NCBI RefSeq assembly: GCF_016863655.1
Contig: NZ_BOPH01000022.1
Span: forward strand, 124,001 to 188,000
Direction of reading: 5' to 3'
DNA length: 64,000 nucleotides
DNA from: Virgisporangium ochraceum
GTDB lineage: Bacteria; Actinomycetota; Actinomycetes; Mycobacteriales; Micromonosporaceae
Of the stretch, positions 1 to 7,813 are shown in pieces (position 1 is the first letter of the stretch; each line of letters opens with the position of its first letter). The notes beneath the pieces were generated by a model. The model did not search any database and had not been told where the DNA came from. It was given only the letters and a program-made list of their open reading frames with translations. The position numbers were made by a program, and so were the translations under genes.

Positions 1-410
1 GAGATGACGCCGGTCGACAACGCGGCCAGCACGATCCCGTCGACCTGGCGGTCGAGGAAGTCGTCGACGGTGGCGGCGCGCAGGGCGGGGTCGTCGCCTG
101 TCTCGCCGATGAACAGGCGGTGGCCGCGGGCCGCCGCGGCCGCCAGCGCGCCGTACACGAGCTGGCCGGCGTAGGGCTCGGACACGACGGTGTCGGACAC
201 CAGCGCGATGGTGCGGGTCTGCCGGGTGCGCAGCCCGTGCGACATCAGGTTGGGCCGGTAGTCCAGCTCGCGCGCGGCGCGCCGCACCCGCTCGGCCGTG
301 GCCGCGGCGATGCCCATGTCGGTGCGCCCGGACAGGACGAACGACGCCGTCGTGCGGGAGACGCCCGCGCGGGCGGCGACGTCGACGAGCCGGGCCGGGC
401 GTTCCGGCAT
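1..410 (-). CDS. LacI-family transcriptional regulator (3' end outside window)
   Basis: The first 136 codons of a LacI/PurR-type sugar repressor are present, and the rest lies beyond the left edge. The protein opens with a LacI helix-turn-helix of the form LVDVAARAGVSRTTASFVLS (about residues 7-26) and the hinge region. The start of the periplasmic-binding-like ligand domain follows (TIALVSDTV). The ATG at 410 is preceded by AGGAG at 5-nt spacing. The gene is divergent from the AHSA1/MFS pair and probably controls the sugar carrier there, which is inference from position. The LacI assignment is firm because the DNA-binding domain is complete; the ligand cannot be told. Confidence 0.93.
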   Translation of the reverse strand, partial: MPERPARLVDVAARAGVSRTTASFVLSGRTDMGIAAATAERVRRAARELDYRPNLMSHGLRTRQTRTIALVSDTVVSEPYAGQLVYGALAAAAARGHRLFIGETGDDPALRAATVDDFLDRQVDGIVLAALSTGVI

Positions 411-432
411 GCGATCTCCTTCCGCCACAGGC

Positions 433-462
433 GATCTAGCCTGCGACGATACATCGACGCAA
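433..462 (-). promoter_or_regulatory. Promoter of the LacI gene with a near-palindromic operator in the spacer
   Basis: Read on the minus strand, a -35 TTGCGT (457-462) and a -10 TAGATC (433-438) are separated by 18 nt. The spacer holds GACGATACATCGAC (445-458), a CGAT-N2-ATCG inverted repeat of the kind LacI-family proteins bind, which suggests autoregulation. This is read from sequence only. Confidence 0.5.
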
Positions 463-466
463 CTGC

Positions 467-499
467 TTGACACCCTGGGCGCACGGGTAGAACCTGTTA
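467..499 (+). promoter_or_regulatory. Possible promoter for the AHSA1-MFS pair
   Basis: A perfect TTGACA lies at 467-472 and a TAGAAC at 488-493. The 15-nt spacing is short, so the -10 call is weak. The remaining bases up to the start at 661 (about 160 nt) show no further clear signal. Confidence 0.3.
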
Positions 500-660
500 T
501 CTAACTCGATTCAGGGGTCACCGATCCGGTGGCCGCGGCGCCCGCGGAGCTCCGACAGGGCGACCGCATCACCGGCCCGCTCCGAGCTCCGCCCGCTGCC
601 GGGTCCCGCGCACCATCCGCCCACCGCGCCGGCCGCGCGTCCACAGGGCTGGAGACATCG

Positions 661-1125
661 ATGACAGCGAATGTGATGGTGGTGGTCGAGCGGCAGTTCG
701 ACTACCCGCGTCCCCTCGTGTTCCGCGCCTGGACCGAGCCGGCCGAGATGGCACGGTGGCGGGGCAGCCCGGGCTGGCACGTCGAGACCGAGACGGTGAC
801 GTCGGACCTGCGGCTGGGCGGGCGGCACCACCACGTCAAGGTGCGCGACAACGACCCCACCACCCGGGTGACCACCGACGCCGTGTTCACCGAGTACTTC
901 GAGCCCGACGTCTTCGTCGCGCGGCAACGGATCACCGGAGATCCCGGCATCGACCCCGATACGCCGCTGGAGCTGCGGGTCGAGTTCACGAAGACCGGGC
1001 GCGACGGCACGCTGGTGCGCATCGTGCAGGGGCCGTACGACATGGAGGTGGCCGGCTACCACGGCCGGGGCTGGGAGCGCGAGCTCGACCGGCTCGACAC
1101 GTACCTGGCCGGGGACCCGGCATGA
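661..1125 (+). CDS. SRPBCC / AHSA1-like domain protein
   Basis: This 154-residue protein has the layout of Activator of Hsp90 ATPase homologue 1-like (SRPBCC fold) proteins. It begins with VERQFDYPRPLVFRAWTEP, continues with a W-rich segment near residue 40 and ends in a long C-terminal helix (YHGRGWERELDRLDTYL). Family members bind hydrophobic ligands or act as small regulators, and the ligand here is unknown. The ATG at 661 has GGAG about 6 nt upstream. The stop overlaps the start of the MFS gene by 4 nt (ATGA), so the two are translationally coupled. An upstream extension in the same frame has no ribosome site and was not used. Confidence 0.85.
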   Translation: MTANVMVVVERQFDYPRPLVFRAWTEPAEMARWRGSPGWHVETETVTSDLRLGGRHHHVKVRDNDPTTRVTTDAVFTEYFEPDVFVARQRITGDPGIDPDTPLELRVEFTKTGRDGTLVRIVQGPYDMEVAGYHGRGWERELDRLDTYLAGDPA

Positions 1126-2498
1126 CCGCCACGCAGTCCCCCACGAAGCACGTGACGATCGTGCGCGAGAAGCCGCTGATGAACATGCGGCAGATCCTGT
1201 TGATGAACCTCGGTTTCTTCGGCATCCAGTACAGCTTCGGCATGCAGCAGACCGCGGTGAACCCGATCTACAACTTCCTCGGCGCGAACCCGCACGACCT
1301 GCCGCTGCTCAACCTCGCCGGCCCGGTGACGGGTCTGCTCATCCAGCCGTTGATCGGCGCGATGTCCGACCGCACCTGGAGCCCGCGCTGGGGCCGGCGC
1401 AAGCCGTACTTCCTCATCGGTGCGATCGGGTGCAGCATCTGCCTGTTCCTGTTCCCGTTCGTCGCCGCGATCTGGATGGCCGTGCTGCTGCTGTGGCTGC
1501 TCGACGCCAGCAACAACACGGCGATGGAGCCGTACCGGGCGTTCATCGCCGACAAGCTGCCGCCGTCGCAGCTGGCCAAGGGCTTCCTGGCGCAGAGCTT
1601 CTTCACCGGGTTCGGCATCACGCTCGCCAACCTGTCCCTGTTCTTCTTCCAGAACCTCATCAGCGGCGCCACCGACGCCGGCATCCCTTACTGGGTGGTC
1701 GGTTCGTTCATCCTCGGCTCGGTGTGCTCGATCGCGACGGTGCTCGTGTCGGTGCTGAGCACGTCGGAGATCCCGCCGTCGGAGGAGGAACTGGTCCGGA
1801 TGCGCGCCAAGCGCGGCGGGTTCGTCCCGGCGGTGCGCGAGATCTGGGACGCGATCGTCGAGATGCCCACCGAGCTTCGCAAGCTGGCCCTGGTGTACCT
1901 CTTCCAGTGGTACGCGATGGTCTGCTACTGGCAGTTCGCGTCGCTGTCGATCGCGCAGTCGGTCTACGGCGCCACCGCCGACGACCCCGAGTACGCCGAC
2001 GCGGTCTCGTGGACGGGCCTGGTGAACGGCTGGTACAACATCGTGACGTTCCTCGTGGCGTTCCCGCTCGTCGCGCTGGCCCGCCGCCGCGGCGCCAAGT
2101 GGGTGCACATCTTCGCCCTGATGTGCGCCGCCGTGGGTCTCCTGATCTTCGCCCAGCTCGACAACCGGTACCTGCTGTTCCTTCCGATCATCGGCCTCGG
2201 TATCGCCTGGGCGTCGATCATGGGCGTGCCCTACATCATGGTGGTGCGCATGATCCCGTCGACGCGGTACGGCGTCTACATGGGGATCATCAACATGATG
2301 ATCGTGCTGCCCATGCTGGTGCAGACGGTCACGTTCGGCTGGATCCTCGAGCACGTCCTCGGCGACGACCCGACCAACGTCATCACGTTCGCCGGCGTCC
2401 TGCTGGCCGTCGCCGCCGCGGCGATGTTCTGGATCAAGGAACCGCCCATCGTCCGTGACGTCGACGACGTCCTGCAGATGCCCGCCGGCGCGCACTGA
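1122..2498 (+). CDS. MFS sugar transporter, SLC45/sucrose-type
   Basis: This is a 458-residue integral membrane protein with about 12 hydrophobic segments. The loop after the second segment carries SDRTWSPRWGRRKPYF, the D-R-x-G-R-R-K/R-P signature of the glycoside carrier subfamily related to plant sucrose and animal SLC45 transporters. The sequence LDASNNTAMEPYRAFIAD is also typical of that subfamily. It probably imports a disaccharide such as sucrose or maltose by proton symport; the substrate is inferred from family only. It is coupled to the AHSA1-like gene by a 4-nt overlap. The divergent LacI gene at the left edge is the likely regulator. Confidence 0.88.
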   Translation: MTATQSPTKHVTIVREKPLMNMRQILLMNLGFFGIQYSFGMQQTAVNPIYNFLGANPHDLPLLNLAGPVTGLLIQPLIGAMSDRTWSPRWGRRKPYFLIGAIGCSICLFLFPFVAAIWMAVLLLWLLDASNNTAMEPYRAFIADKLPPSQLAKGFLAQSFFTGFGITLANLSLFFFQNLISGATDAGIPYWVVGSFILGSVCSIATVLVSVLSTSEIPPSEEELVRMRAKRGGFVPAVREIWDAIVEMPTELRKLALVYLFQWYAMVCYWQFASLSIAQSVYGATADDPEYADAVSWTGLVNGWYNIVTFLVAFPLVALARRRGAKWVHIFALMCAAVGLLIFAQLDNRYLLFLPIIGLGIAWASIMGVPYIMVVRMIPSTRYGVYMGIINMMIVLPMLVQTVTFGWILEHVLGDDPTNVITFAGVLLAVAAAAMFWIKEPPIVRDVDDVLQMPAGAH

Positions 2499-2513
2499 TC
2501 TGGGGTGGCAGAC

Positions 2514-2981
2514 ATGACTCCGAAACCCGACTACCGCACGATCGTCGTCGGCACCGACGGGTCGGCGCTGGCCACGCCGACCGTCTGGCGGGCCGCCTCG
2601 CTGGCCGCCCACAACGAGGCCGACCTCGTCATCGTGTGCGCCTACGGCGACCTGTCGCGCCGCGACGAGGCGCGCAACGTCGCCACGCTCGGCGGCGACA
2701 CGCGGGTCGGCCTGGTCACCGGGCGCGCGGCGGCCGGCACCGCGCTCGACACGGCCGTCTCACTCGCCGGGCAGGCGGGCGCGACGGTCGCGGCGGCCCT
2801 GCTGGTCGACGGCGACCCGGCCACCGCGTTGCTCGCCACCGCCCGGGAACGGTCGGCGGACCTGCTCGTGGTGGGGGCGCTGCGCGACACCGGGATCGCC
2901 GAGCGGCTCCTCGGCACCGTCGCGACCGAGGTGGTCCGGCGGGCCGACTGCGAGGTGCTGATCGTCCGGCCGCGCGCCTAG
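2514..2981 (+). CDS. Universal stress protein (UspA family)
   Basis: This is a single-domain Usp protein of 155 residues. It begins YRTIVVGTDGSALATPTV, with the N-terminal V-G-x-D-G-S strand-loop. The ATP-binding loop near the C-terminus (LLVVGALRDTGIAERLLGTV) departs from the usual G-x2-G-x9-G(S/T), having only part of the glycine pattern, so ATP binding is uncertain. ATG 2514 is preferred because GGGGTGG lies 5-8 nt upstream; a GTG at 2505 in the same frame is the alternative. It follows the MFS gene by about 15 nt on the same strand and may be cotranscribed. Confidence 0.9.
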   Translation: MTPKPDYRTIVVGTDGSALATPTVWRAASLAAHNEADLVIVCAYGDLSRRDEARNVATLGGDTRVGLVTGRAAAGTALDTAVSLAGQAGATVAAALLVDGDPATALLATARERSADLLVVGALRDTGIAERLLGTVATEVVRRADCEVLIVRPRA

Positions 2982-3000
2982 CGTCCCCCCGCGCCGCCGG

Positions 3001-4308
3001 TCAGCGTTTGCCGAGGGTGTTCAGCGCGTTGCGGGCGTTCATCTGCTGGACGGTCGTGATGCGCTCGGACCGGCCGCGGCCGAGGAAGCTGACCATCCAG
3101 TGCAGCAACGTGGTGATCTTGTTCTTGAACCCGATCAGGTAGAAGAGGTGGATCACCAGCCACAGCAGCCACCCCAGGAACCCGCCGAAGTGCAGCTTCC
3201 CGAGGTCCGCGACGGCCGAGAACCGGCTGATCGTCGCCATGTTGCCCTTGTCGAAGTACTTGAAGGGCTTGATGTCGGTCTTTCCGGCCAACCGCTTCTT
3301 GACCGTCTTCGCCGCGTAGCGCCCGCCCTGCATGGCGACCTGGGCCACACCGGGCAGGTCGGAGCCGGCCATGTCACCGACGACGAAGATCTCCGGATGC
3401 CCCGGCACGGTGAGGTCGGGCTCGACGAGGATGCGGCCGGCCCGGTCGGTCTCCGCGCCGGTGGCCTCGGCGATCCGGGTCGACAGCGACGGCGCCGCGA
3501 CCCCCGCCGCCCAGATCTTCGTGTTCGCCTCGATGCGCTGACCGCCGTCGGCGGTCTTCACCTCGACCCCGGTGGCGTCGACGTCGACCACGCGGGTGTT
3601 CAGCCGCACGTCGACGCCCAGCTTCGTGAGCTTCTTCTTCGCCTTCTCCGACAGCGACGGCGCGAACGCCGGCAGCACCCGGTCGACGGCGTCGATGAGG
3701 ATGATCTGGGCCTCGCGGAGGTCGGCGTTGCGGTACTGGCCCCGCAGCGCCCGGTGCGCCAGCTCGGCGATCTGGCCCGCCATCTCCACCCCGGTGGGTC
3801 CGGCGCCGATGAGCACGAACGTGAGCCACCGCCGGCGCGCCTCCGGGTCCTCCTCGAGGTCGGCCATCTCGAACGCGTGGAAGATCCGGCTCCGCAGTTC
3901 GAGCGCGTCGTCGATGTTCTTCAGGGACGGCGCGTGCACCGCGAACTGCTCGTTGCCGAAGTACGAGTTCTGTGCGCCGGCGGCCACGATGAGTGAGTCG
4001 TACGGCACCGAACGGTCGCGCCCGTCGGGGTAGTTGACCACCACCATCTTCCCCGCCACGTCGACGTCGGTGACCCAGCCGAGCCGCACGTCGATGTCGC
4101 GCCGGTTCTTGAGGATCTCGCGGATCGGCGGCGCCACCTCGCCCTCGGAGAGGATCCCGGACGCCACCTGGTACAGCAGGGGCTCGAACAGGTGGTAGGT
4201 CGTACCGCTGATGAGCGTCACGTCGGCCTTGGCCCCGCGCAGCGCCTTCGCCGCGAACAACCCGCCGAAGCCGGACCCCACGATGACCACCCGATGCCGA
4301 TCTGTCAT
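3001..4308 (-). CDS. ndh: Type II NADH dehydrogenase (NDH-2), FAD-dependent
   Basis: A 435-residue pyridine-nucleotide disulphide-type flavoprotein. It has an FAD dinucleotide fold at the start (VVIVGSGFGGLFAAKAL) and a second dinucleotide fold for NADH near residue 160 (FVLIGAGPTGVEMAGQIAEL). A C-terminal FAD contact EIFVVGDMAG follows. The last 80 residues contain an amphipathic and hydrophobic stretch (GWLLWLVIHLFYLIGFKNK), as expected for NDH-2 enzymes attached to the inner membrane face. The reaction is NADH to quinone electron transfer without proton pumping. ATG 4308 is used; in-frame upstream starts exist (for example a GTG six codons earlier, preceded by AAGGGCGG), so the exact start is uncertain. 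Confidence 0.9.
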   Translation of the reverse strand: MTDRHRVVIVGSGFGGLFAAKALRGAKADVTLISGTTYHLFEPLLYQVASGILSEGEVAPPIREILKNRRDIDVRLGWVTDVDVAGKMVVVNYPDGRDRSVPYDSLIVAAGAQNSYFGNEQFAVHAPSLKNIDDALELRSRIFHAFEMADLEEDPEARRRWLTFVLIGAGPTGVEMAGQIAELAHRALRGQYRNADLREAQIILIDAVDRVLPAFAPSLSEKAKKKLTKLGVDVRLNTRVVDVDATGVEVKTADGGQRIEANTKIWAAGVAAPSLSTRIAEATGAETDRAGRILVEPDLTVPGHPEIFVVGDMAGSDLPGVAQVAMQGGRYAAKTVKKRLAGKTDIKPFKYFDKGNMATISRFSAVADLGKLHFGGFLGWLLWLVIHLFYLIGFKNKITTLLHWMVSFLGRGRSERITTVQQMNARNALNTLGKR

Positions 4309-4424
4309 GCGTAAAGGACGCCACACCGTGCCGCCCTGTGACAAGGGGTGGCAGAATGCGCCCCGCATCACAGTGGTCCTGGCCGCGCCTTCTAGGGGTG
4401 CGGTCGCGTCGAGATGGGACAGAC

Positions 4425-4916
4425 ATGGACATCGCCGCGTTCTACGCCGTCGTCGCCGGTGTGAACTTCACGCTGCTCGGCCTGTGGTGGGTCGCTGTCC
4501 AGGACCGGGTCGACCTGCGCGACCGCGCCGCGCGGCGGATGGCCTACGTGGTGGCGCTGCAGTTCATGGTGCCCGGCACCGCGTCGCTCGTCTCGCAGGT
4601 GGCGCCGACGGTCACGGCGATCTGGCGGATCACGTTCACGCTCGCCGGCGTGGCCGGTGCGGCCGGGGTGCTCATGGTGGTGCCGGTGCTGAAGAAGGCG
4701 TCGTCGCGGGGCGCGGCCGTCTTCATGCTCGCCGTCGGTTTCCCCCTCTATCTCGCGGTGACGCTCGTCGCGGCCGTTCCCGGCATCCACGAGGTGGTCT
4801 CGGACCAGCTGACCGGGTTGCAGACCGAGGCCATCCTGTTCAGCCTCCTGGTGCTGCTGAGCGTGCAGGTGGCCTGGACCGTGGCGATGATCCCCCCGCC
4901 CGCCGACGACGACTGA
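4425..4916 (+). CDS. Small integral membrane protein, function unknown
   Basis: A 163-residue protein with four to five hydrophobic segments: an N-terminal one (FYAVVAGVNFTLLGLWWVAV), others around residues 40-55, 65-90 and 95-120, and a C-terminal one (ILFSLLVLLSVQVAWTVAMI). It ends in an acidic tail, PPPADDD. No catalytic motif is visible and I do not recognise a family. ATG 4425 was chosen because hydrophobic sequence starts directly after it; the upstream in-frame extension is basic and unlike a membrane protein. It is divergent from the NDH-2 gene. The end at 4916 lies 65 nt from the truncated lyase gene, close to a deletion boundary. Confidence 0.7.
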   Translation: MDIAAFYAVVAGVNFTLLGLWWVAVQDRVDLRDRAARRMAYVVALQFMVPGTASLVSQVAPTVTAIWRITFTLAGVAGAAGVLMVVPVLKKASSRGAAVFMLAVGFPLYLAVTLVAAVPGIHEVVSDQLTGLQTEAILFSLLVLLSVQVAWTVAMIPPPADDD

Positions 4917-4981
4917 CCCGGTTCTCCCCCGGACCGGCCGCGGCCACCAGTCCGTGTTCCGCACACCCGCGACGACGAACG

Positions 4982-5161
4982 CGGCCGCGGTTCGTCCCGC
5001 AGCCACGCGGCGACGGTCGCGCGGGCCGACGCCTTGTCGGCGAGCGGTACCGCGTCCTCCAGGTCGACGATCAGCGCCTCCGCGCCACGGGCGGCCGCCT
5101 TCGCGAGCATCGCCGGCCGGTCGCCTGGCACGTACAGGTACGACCGCGGCGGCACGCTCAC
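4982..5161 (-). pseudogene. 5' stub of a CitE/HpcH-HpaI-type CoA-ester lyase
   Basis: Only about 60 codons remain. They match the start of the citrate-lyase-beta/malyl-CoA lyase family: SYLYVPGDRPAMLAKAAARG followed by EALIVDLEDAVPLADK, the first beta strand and the metal/substrate region. After DEPR near 4982 the family resemblance stops abruptly. The acid residues of the later barrel strands are gone. The intact beginning (GTG at 5161) overlaps the stop of the acyl-CoA dehydrogenase by 4 nt, showing it was once the next gene in the operon. I read this as a 3' deletion. Confidence 0.8.
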
Positions 5162-6315
5162 ACGGTCACCTCGCCCTTGACCAACGCCTTGGCCACGACG
5201 GTGCGCAGGATGTCGTTGGTGCCCTCGCCGATGCTCATCAGCACGGAGTCGCGGTACAGCCGCTCGACCTCGAACTCGGTGGAGTAGCCGTAGCCGCCGT
5301 GCACCTTCATCGCGTCGATCGCCGCCTCCAGGGCGACCTCCGAGCAGAAGATCTTCGCCATGCCGGTCTGCGCGTCGGCGCGGCCACGCTTGACGGCGTC
5401 GGCCGACCAGTACGCCATCAGGCGCGCCGCCTGCAGGTTGGTGGCGAGCGTCGCGAGCTTGAGCTGGATCGCCTGGAACTCGGCGATCGGCTGGCCGAAC
5501 GCCTTGCGCTGCTTGGCGTACCCGAGCGCGAGCTCGTGGGCCCGCTGCGCGATGCCGACCGAGCGGGCGGCGATGTTGACCCGTCCCCACTCCAGCGCCG
5601 ACAGCGCCTGCTTGAGCCCGATGCCCTCGACGCCGCCGAGCAGCCGGTCGCGGGGCACGCGCACGTTGTCGAGCACGATCTCGCACGACTCGGTGCCCTT
5701 GTAGCCGAGCTTCGGAATGTCGCGGGAGACCGTGAACCCGTCGAGCGACTGCTCGATCAGCAGGATGCTCATGCCCTTGTGCCGCGGTGACGCGGTGGGA
5801 TCGGTCTTCACCAGCACCGGCAACGGGTCCGCGTACCGGGCGTTGGTGATCCACATCTTGGTGCCGTTGACCACGTAGTGGTCGCCGTCGAGCTTCGCGG
5901 TGGTGCGGATGCCCTGCAGGTCGGTGCCGGCCTCGGGCTCGGTGAGGCCGATCCCGGTGCGGCGCCGGCCGGTGGCGAGGTCGGGCAGGTAGTCGTTCTT
6001 CTGCTGCCCGGTGCCGTGCATCGCGATCATCCGGCAGGCCAGCGAGTGGCTGCCGAGGATGCCGGCGACGCCCATCCAGCCGCGCGAGATCTCCTCGAAC
6101 ACGAGCGCGAACGACACCGGGTCGAGGTCGAGGCCGCCGTACTCCTCGGGGATCGTCATGCCGAACAGGCCCATGTCGGCCATGCCGGCGACGATCTCGG
6201 TCGGGTACCGGCCCTCCTTCTCCCACTCCCGCGCGACGGGGATGATCTCACGGTCCACAAAGGACCGGAGCAGCGACCGGAACTCCTTCTGGTCGTCGGT
6301 GAAAGCGAAATCCAT
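5158..6315 (-). CDS. Acyl-CoA dehydrogenase
   Basis: A full-length (385 residues) FAD-dependent acyl-CoA dehydrogenase. It has the N-terminal helical domain (FAFTDDQKEFRSLLRSFVDR) and the central beta domain with the signature GIGLTEPEAGTDLQG and a WITNA motif. The C-terminal helical domain has MKVHGGYGYSTEFEVERLYRD and ends in GEGTNDI, whose Glu corresponds to the usual catalytic base. The reaction is alpha,beta-dehydrogenation of an acyl-CoA with electron transfer flavoprotein as acceptor; chain length is unknown. The ATG at 6315 has GGGAGG 6 nt upstream. This is the only complete enzyme gene in the degraded 3' part of the operon; both neighbours are stubs. Confidence 0.92.
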   Translation of the reverse strand: MDFAFTDDQKEFRSLLRSFVDREIIPVAREWEKEGRYPTEIVAGMADMGLFGMTIPEEYGGLDLDPVSFALVFEEISRGWMGVAGILGSHSLACRMIAMHGTGQQKNDYLPDLATGRRRTGIGLTEPEAGTDLQGIRTTAKLDGDHYVVNGTKMWITNARYADPLPVLVKTDPTASPRHKGMSILLIEQSLDGFTVSRDIPKLGYKGTESCEIVLDNVRVPRDRLLGGVEGIGLKQALSALEWGRVNIAARSVGIAQRAHELALGYAKQRKAFGQPIAEFQAIQLKLATLATNLQAARLMAYWSADAVKRGRADAQTGMAKIFCSEVALEAAIDAMKVHGGYGYSTEFEVERLYRDSVLMSIGEGTNDILRTVVAKALVKGEVTV

Positions 6316-6341
6316 GAAGAGCCTCCCCACATAGAGCCCAT

Positions 6342-6479
6342 CGATCCACAGTGGACGCACAACGCCTCCGGCGGGTGCTGTACGTGCCCGCACGATCCGC
6401 AGGTCTGCAGGGTGTGCCGGTGCTCGCGGGTCGCGTCCCACCACTCCCGCGTCACGTCGTCGGGCTCGGGAACCGTCAT
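6342..6479 (-). pseudogene. 5' stub of a DUF35/OB-fold zinc-ribbon acyl-CoA-associated protein
   Basis: About 46 codons remain. They show the N-terminal helix (DVTREWWDATREHR) and the rubredoxin-like zinc ribbon CGSCGHVQHPPEALCVHCGS with its four cysteines. The OB-fold that should follow is absent, and the sequence runs straight into the leader and ribosome site of the acyl-CoA dehydrogenase. Such proteins usually pair with thiolases of the lipid-transfer type. Here the start ATG at 6479 overlaps the stop of a thiolase remnant by 4 nt, preserving the ancestral gene order. Confidence 0.78.
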
Positions 6480-6559
6480 CGACCCACCCCCAGCACGACG
6501 GTGGCGTGTGTCGAGAGGATGCCGCCGGTGCCGTGTGCCACGGCGGTGCGGGCGTTCCG
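6476..6559 (-). pseudogene. 3' stub of a lipid-transfer-type thiolase
   Basis: The last 27 codons of a thiolase are recognisable by HGTGGILSTHATVVLG, the C-terminal signature of the acetyl-CoA acetyltransferase/lipid-transfer thiolase group. The catalytic N-terminal domain is missing. The upstream border near 6556-6559 coincides with the end of the MmgE/PrpD fragment, so the two were joined by a deletion. It overlaps the DUF35 stub start by 4 nt. Confidence 0.72.
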
Positions 6560-6828
6560 ACCACGGCCGTCAGCACGTCGCGACCTGACGCGCCGACCTG
6601 CTGCCCCACCGAGAAGACGGCGGGCAGCACCACGGCGGTGGCGTGCACCAGGCCACCGGCGTGGGCGTCGTCGAAGTCCAGGGCGTGCGTGAGCGCGCCG
6701 GTCGCCAGCGCCGCCGCCGGGGCACCGACGCGCTCGGAGAAACCGAACAGCGTCGCCTCCGGCGGCCCGCCGAGCCCGCGGGCCACCTCCACGGCCGCGT
6801 TCACGGTGCCGGAGCGCAGCCCGCCGAT
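6556..6828 (-). pseudogene. Internal fragment of an MmgE/PrpD-family protein
   Basis: Some 91 codons match the N-terminal third of MmgE/PrpD (2-methylcitrate dehydratase-like) proteins: GGPPEATLFGFSERVGAPA, then ALTHALDFDDAHAGG and GASGRDVLTAVV. The real start and the C-terminal two-thirds are missing. Both ends abut other stubs, the luciferase-like fragment at 6828/6830 and the thiolase end at about 6556. No start signal precedes it, so it is not expressed as a protein of its own. Confidence 0.75.
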
Positions 6829-6829
6829 C

Positions 6830-7099
6830 GCCGAGCACGAACCGGCCGCCGGACAGCTCGTCGAGGTCCAGCGCCTCCAGCGCGGTGATCATCGGGCTGC
6901 GCGTGAACGCCAGCACGATCGAGGTGCCGACGCGCGCGGTGGTCGTCGCGGTGGCGAGCGCCGCGGCGGTGCCGGTCGCGCTGCGGTGCAGCTCGGAGAC
7001 CCACAGCGTCTCCGCTCCGGCCTCCTCGGCCCGCCGGCCGGCGTCGGCCAGCTCCGCGAGCGTCTCGCCCCAGGGCTGGTAGGTCGTACGGAGGTTCAC
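6830..7099 (-). pseudogene. 5' stub of a luciferase-like (LLM-class) flavin monooxygenase
   Basis: Ninety codons remain of an F420- or FMN-dependent LLM-class oxidoreductase. They show the N-terminal barrel strands (LRTTYQPWGETLAELADAG), a WVSEL loop, TARVGTSIVLAFTRSP, and the family motif ELSGGRFVLG, after which homology stops. The GTG start at 7099 overlaps the MaoC stop by 4 nt, so translation can still begin. It then runs out of frame into the MmgE/PrpD fragment. About 200 C-terminal residues of the barrel are lost. Confidence 0.8.
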
Positions 7100-7626
7100 T
7101 CGCTCTCGCTTTCGAGCGACATCGGCGTCGGGCCTTCGGGGAAGATGCCCTCGAGCTGCTTGGCGCCGGTCTTGTAGACGTAGAAGGTCCGCTTGAACGA
7201 GCAGACCTCCCTGCCGTCCTGGTTCAGCGTGCGGGTGCGCACGGTCACGATGCCCGCGTGCGGGCGCTTGCCCGACTCCCGCTTCTCCAGCACGAGCGAC
7301 TCGCTGTACAGCGTGTCGCCGGCGAACACCGGGTGCGGCAGCTTGATGTCGTCCCAGCCGAGGTTCGCGAAGGCGTTCTGGGTGAGGTCGGTGACGCTCT
7401 GGCCGACGGCGATCGCGAGCGTGAGCGTCGAGACGACCAGCGGCTTGCCGAACTCCGACCGGGCGGCGTACTCGGCGTTGAAGTGCATCTGGCTCGTGTT
7501 CATCGTCAGCAGCGTGAACCAGGTGTTGTCGGCCTCGGAGATGGTGCGCCCGAGCGGGTGCCGGTAGACGTCGCCGATCTCGAAGTCCTCGAAGAACCGG
7601 CCGGTCCAGCCCTGCTTGAGCCCCAT
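7096..7626 (-). CDS. MaoC-family dehydratase
   Basis: A 176-residue single hot-dog protein of the MaoC/(R)-enoyl-CoA hydratase group. It shows an acyl-CoA-binding start (RFFEDFEIGDVYRHPLGRTI), an F-x-L-L-x2-N-x2-x2-H-F-N stretch (TLLTMNTSQMHFNAEYA) and the FGKPLV segment. PVFAGDTLYSES is typical of the second half. Family chemistry is hydration of trans-2-enoyl-CoA. The ATG at 7626 has AAGGGA 8 nt upstream. It is the first gene after a strong promoter with a GntR/FadR-like operator and overlaps the next (truncated) gene by 4 nt. Confidence 0.88.
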   Translation of the reverse strand: MGLKQGWTGRFFEDFEIGDVYRHPLGRTISEADNTWFTLLTMNTSQMHFNAEYAARSEFGKPLVVSTLTLAIAVGQSVTDLTQNAFANLGWDDIKLPHPVFAGDTLYSESLVLEKRESGKRPHAGIVTVRTRTLNQDGREVCSFKRTFYVYKTGAKQLEGIFPEGPTPMSLESESE

Positions 7627-7662
7627 CAGTCTGTCCCTTCGTAAGCCTCGCGACCTGCTGCG

Positions 7663-7692
7663 ATGATATTTGTCTGACATTTCGGCCGTCAA
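7663..7692 (-). promoter_or_regulatory. MaoC promoter with FadR/GntR-type operator in the spacer
   Basis: On the minus strand a -35 TTGACG (7687-7692) and a -10 TATCAT (7663-7668) are 18 nt apart. The spacer contains the perfect inverted repeat TGTCTGACA (7671-7679, plus-strand reading), the TGTC-N-GACA form used by FadR-subfamily GntR repressors. The FadR gene is immediately upstream at 7814-8530, so it is the obvious candidate to bind here; a repressor at this position would block RNA polymerase. Confidence 0.75.
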
Positions 7693-7813
7693 GGAACCCC
7701 GCCGGAGCGGAAGTCTTGCGGTGCAAGGGTTCCCGGCCGTTTCCGGGGTGCCGTCATTTAGCCGTCCGCGGGTCCTGACGAGCGCGGTGCGGCGGCCTGG
7801 TGGAGCCGGTGGG

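Noticed and set aside
1056..2612. A 518-codon minus-strand frame opposite the MFS gene
   Set aside because: His/Asp/Arg-rich shadow of a membrane-protein gene, with no start signal or domain.
4748..4981. Continuation of the CitE-like frame past 4982
   Set aside because: After codon 60 the sequence has no family resemblance and overlaps the opposite-strand membrane-protein gene, so it is only an open frame beyond the deletion.
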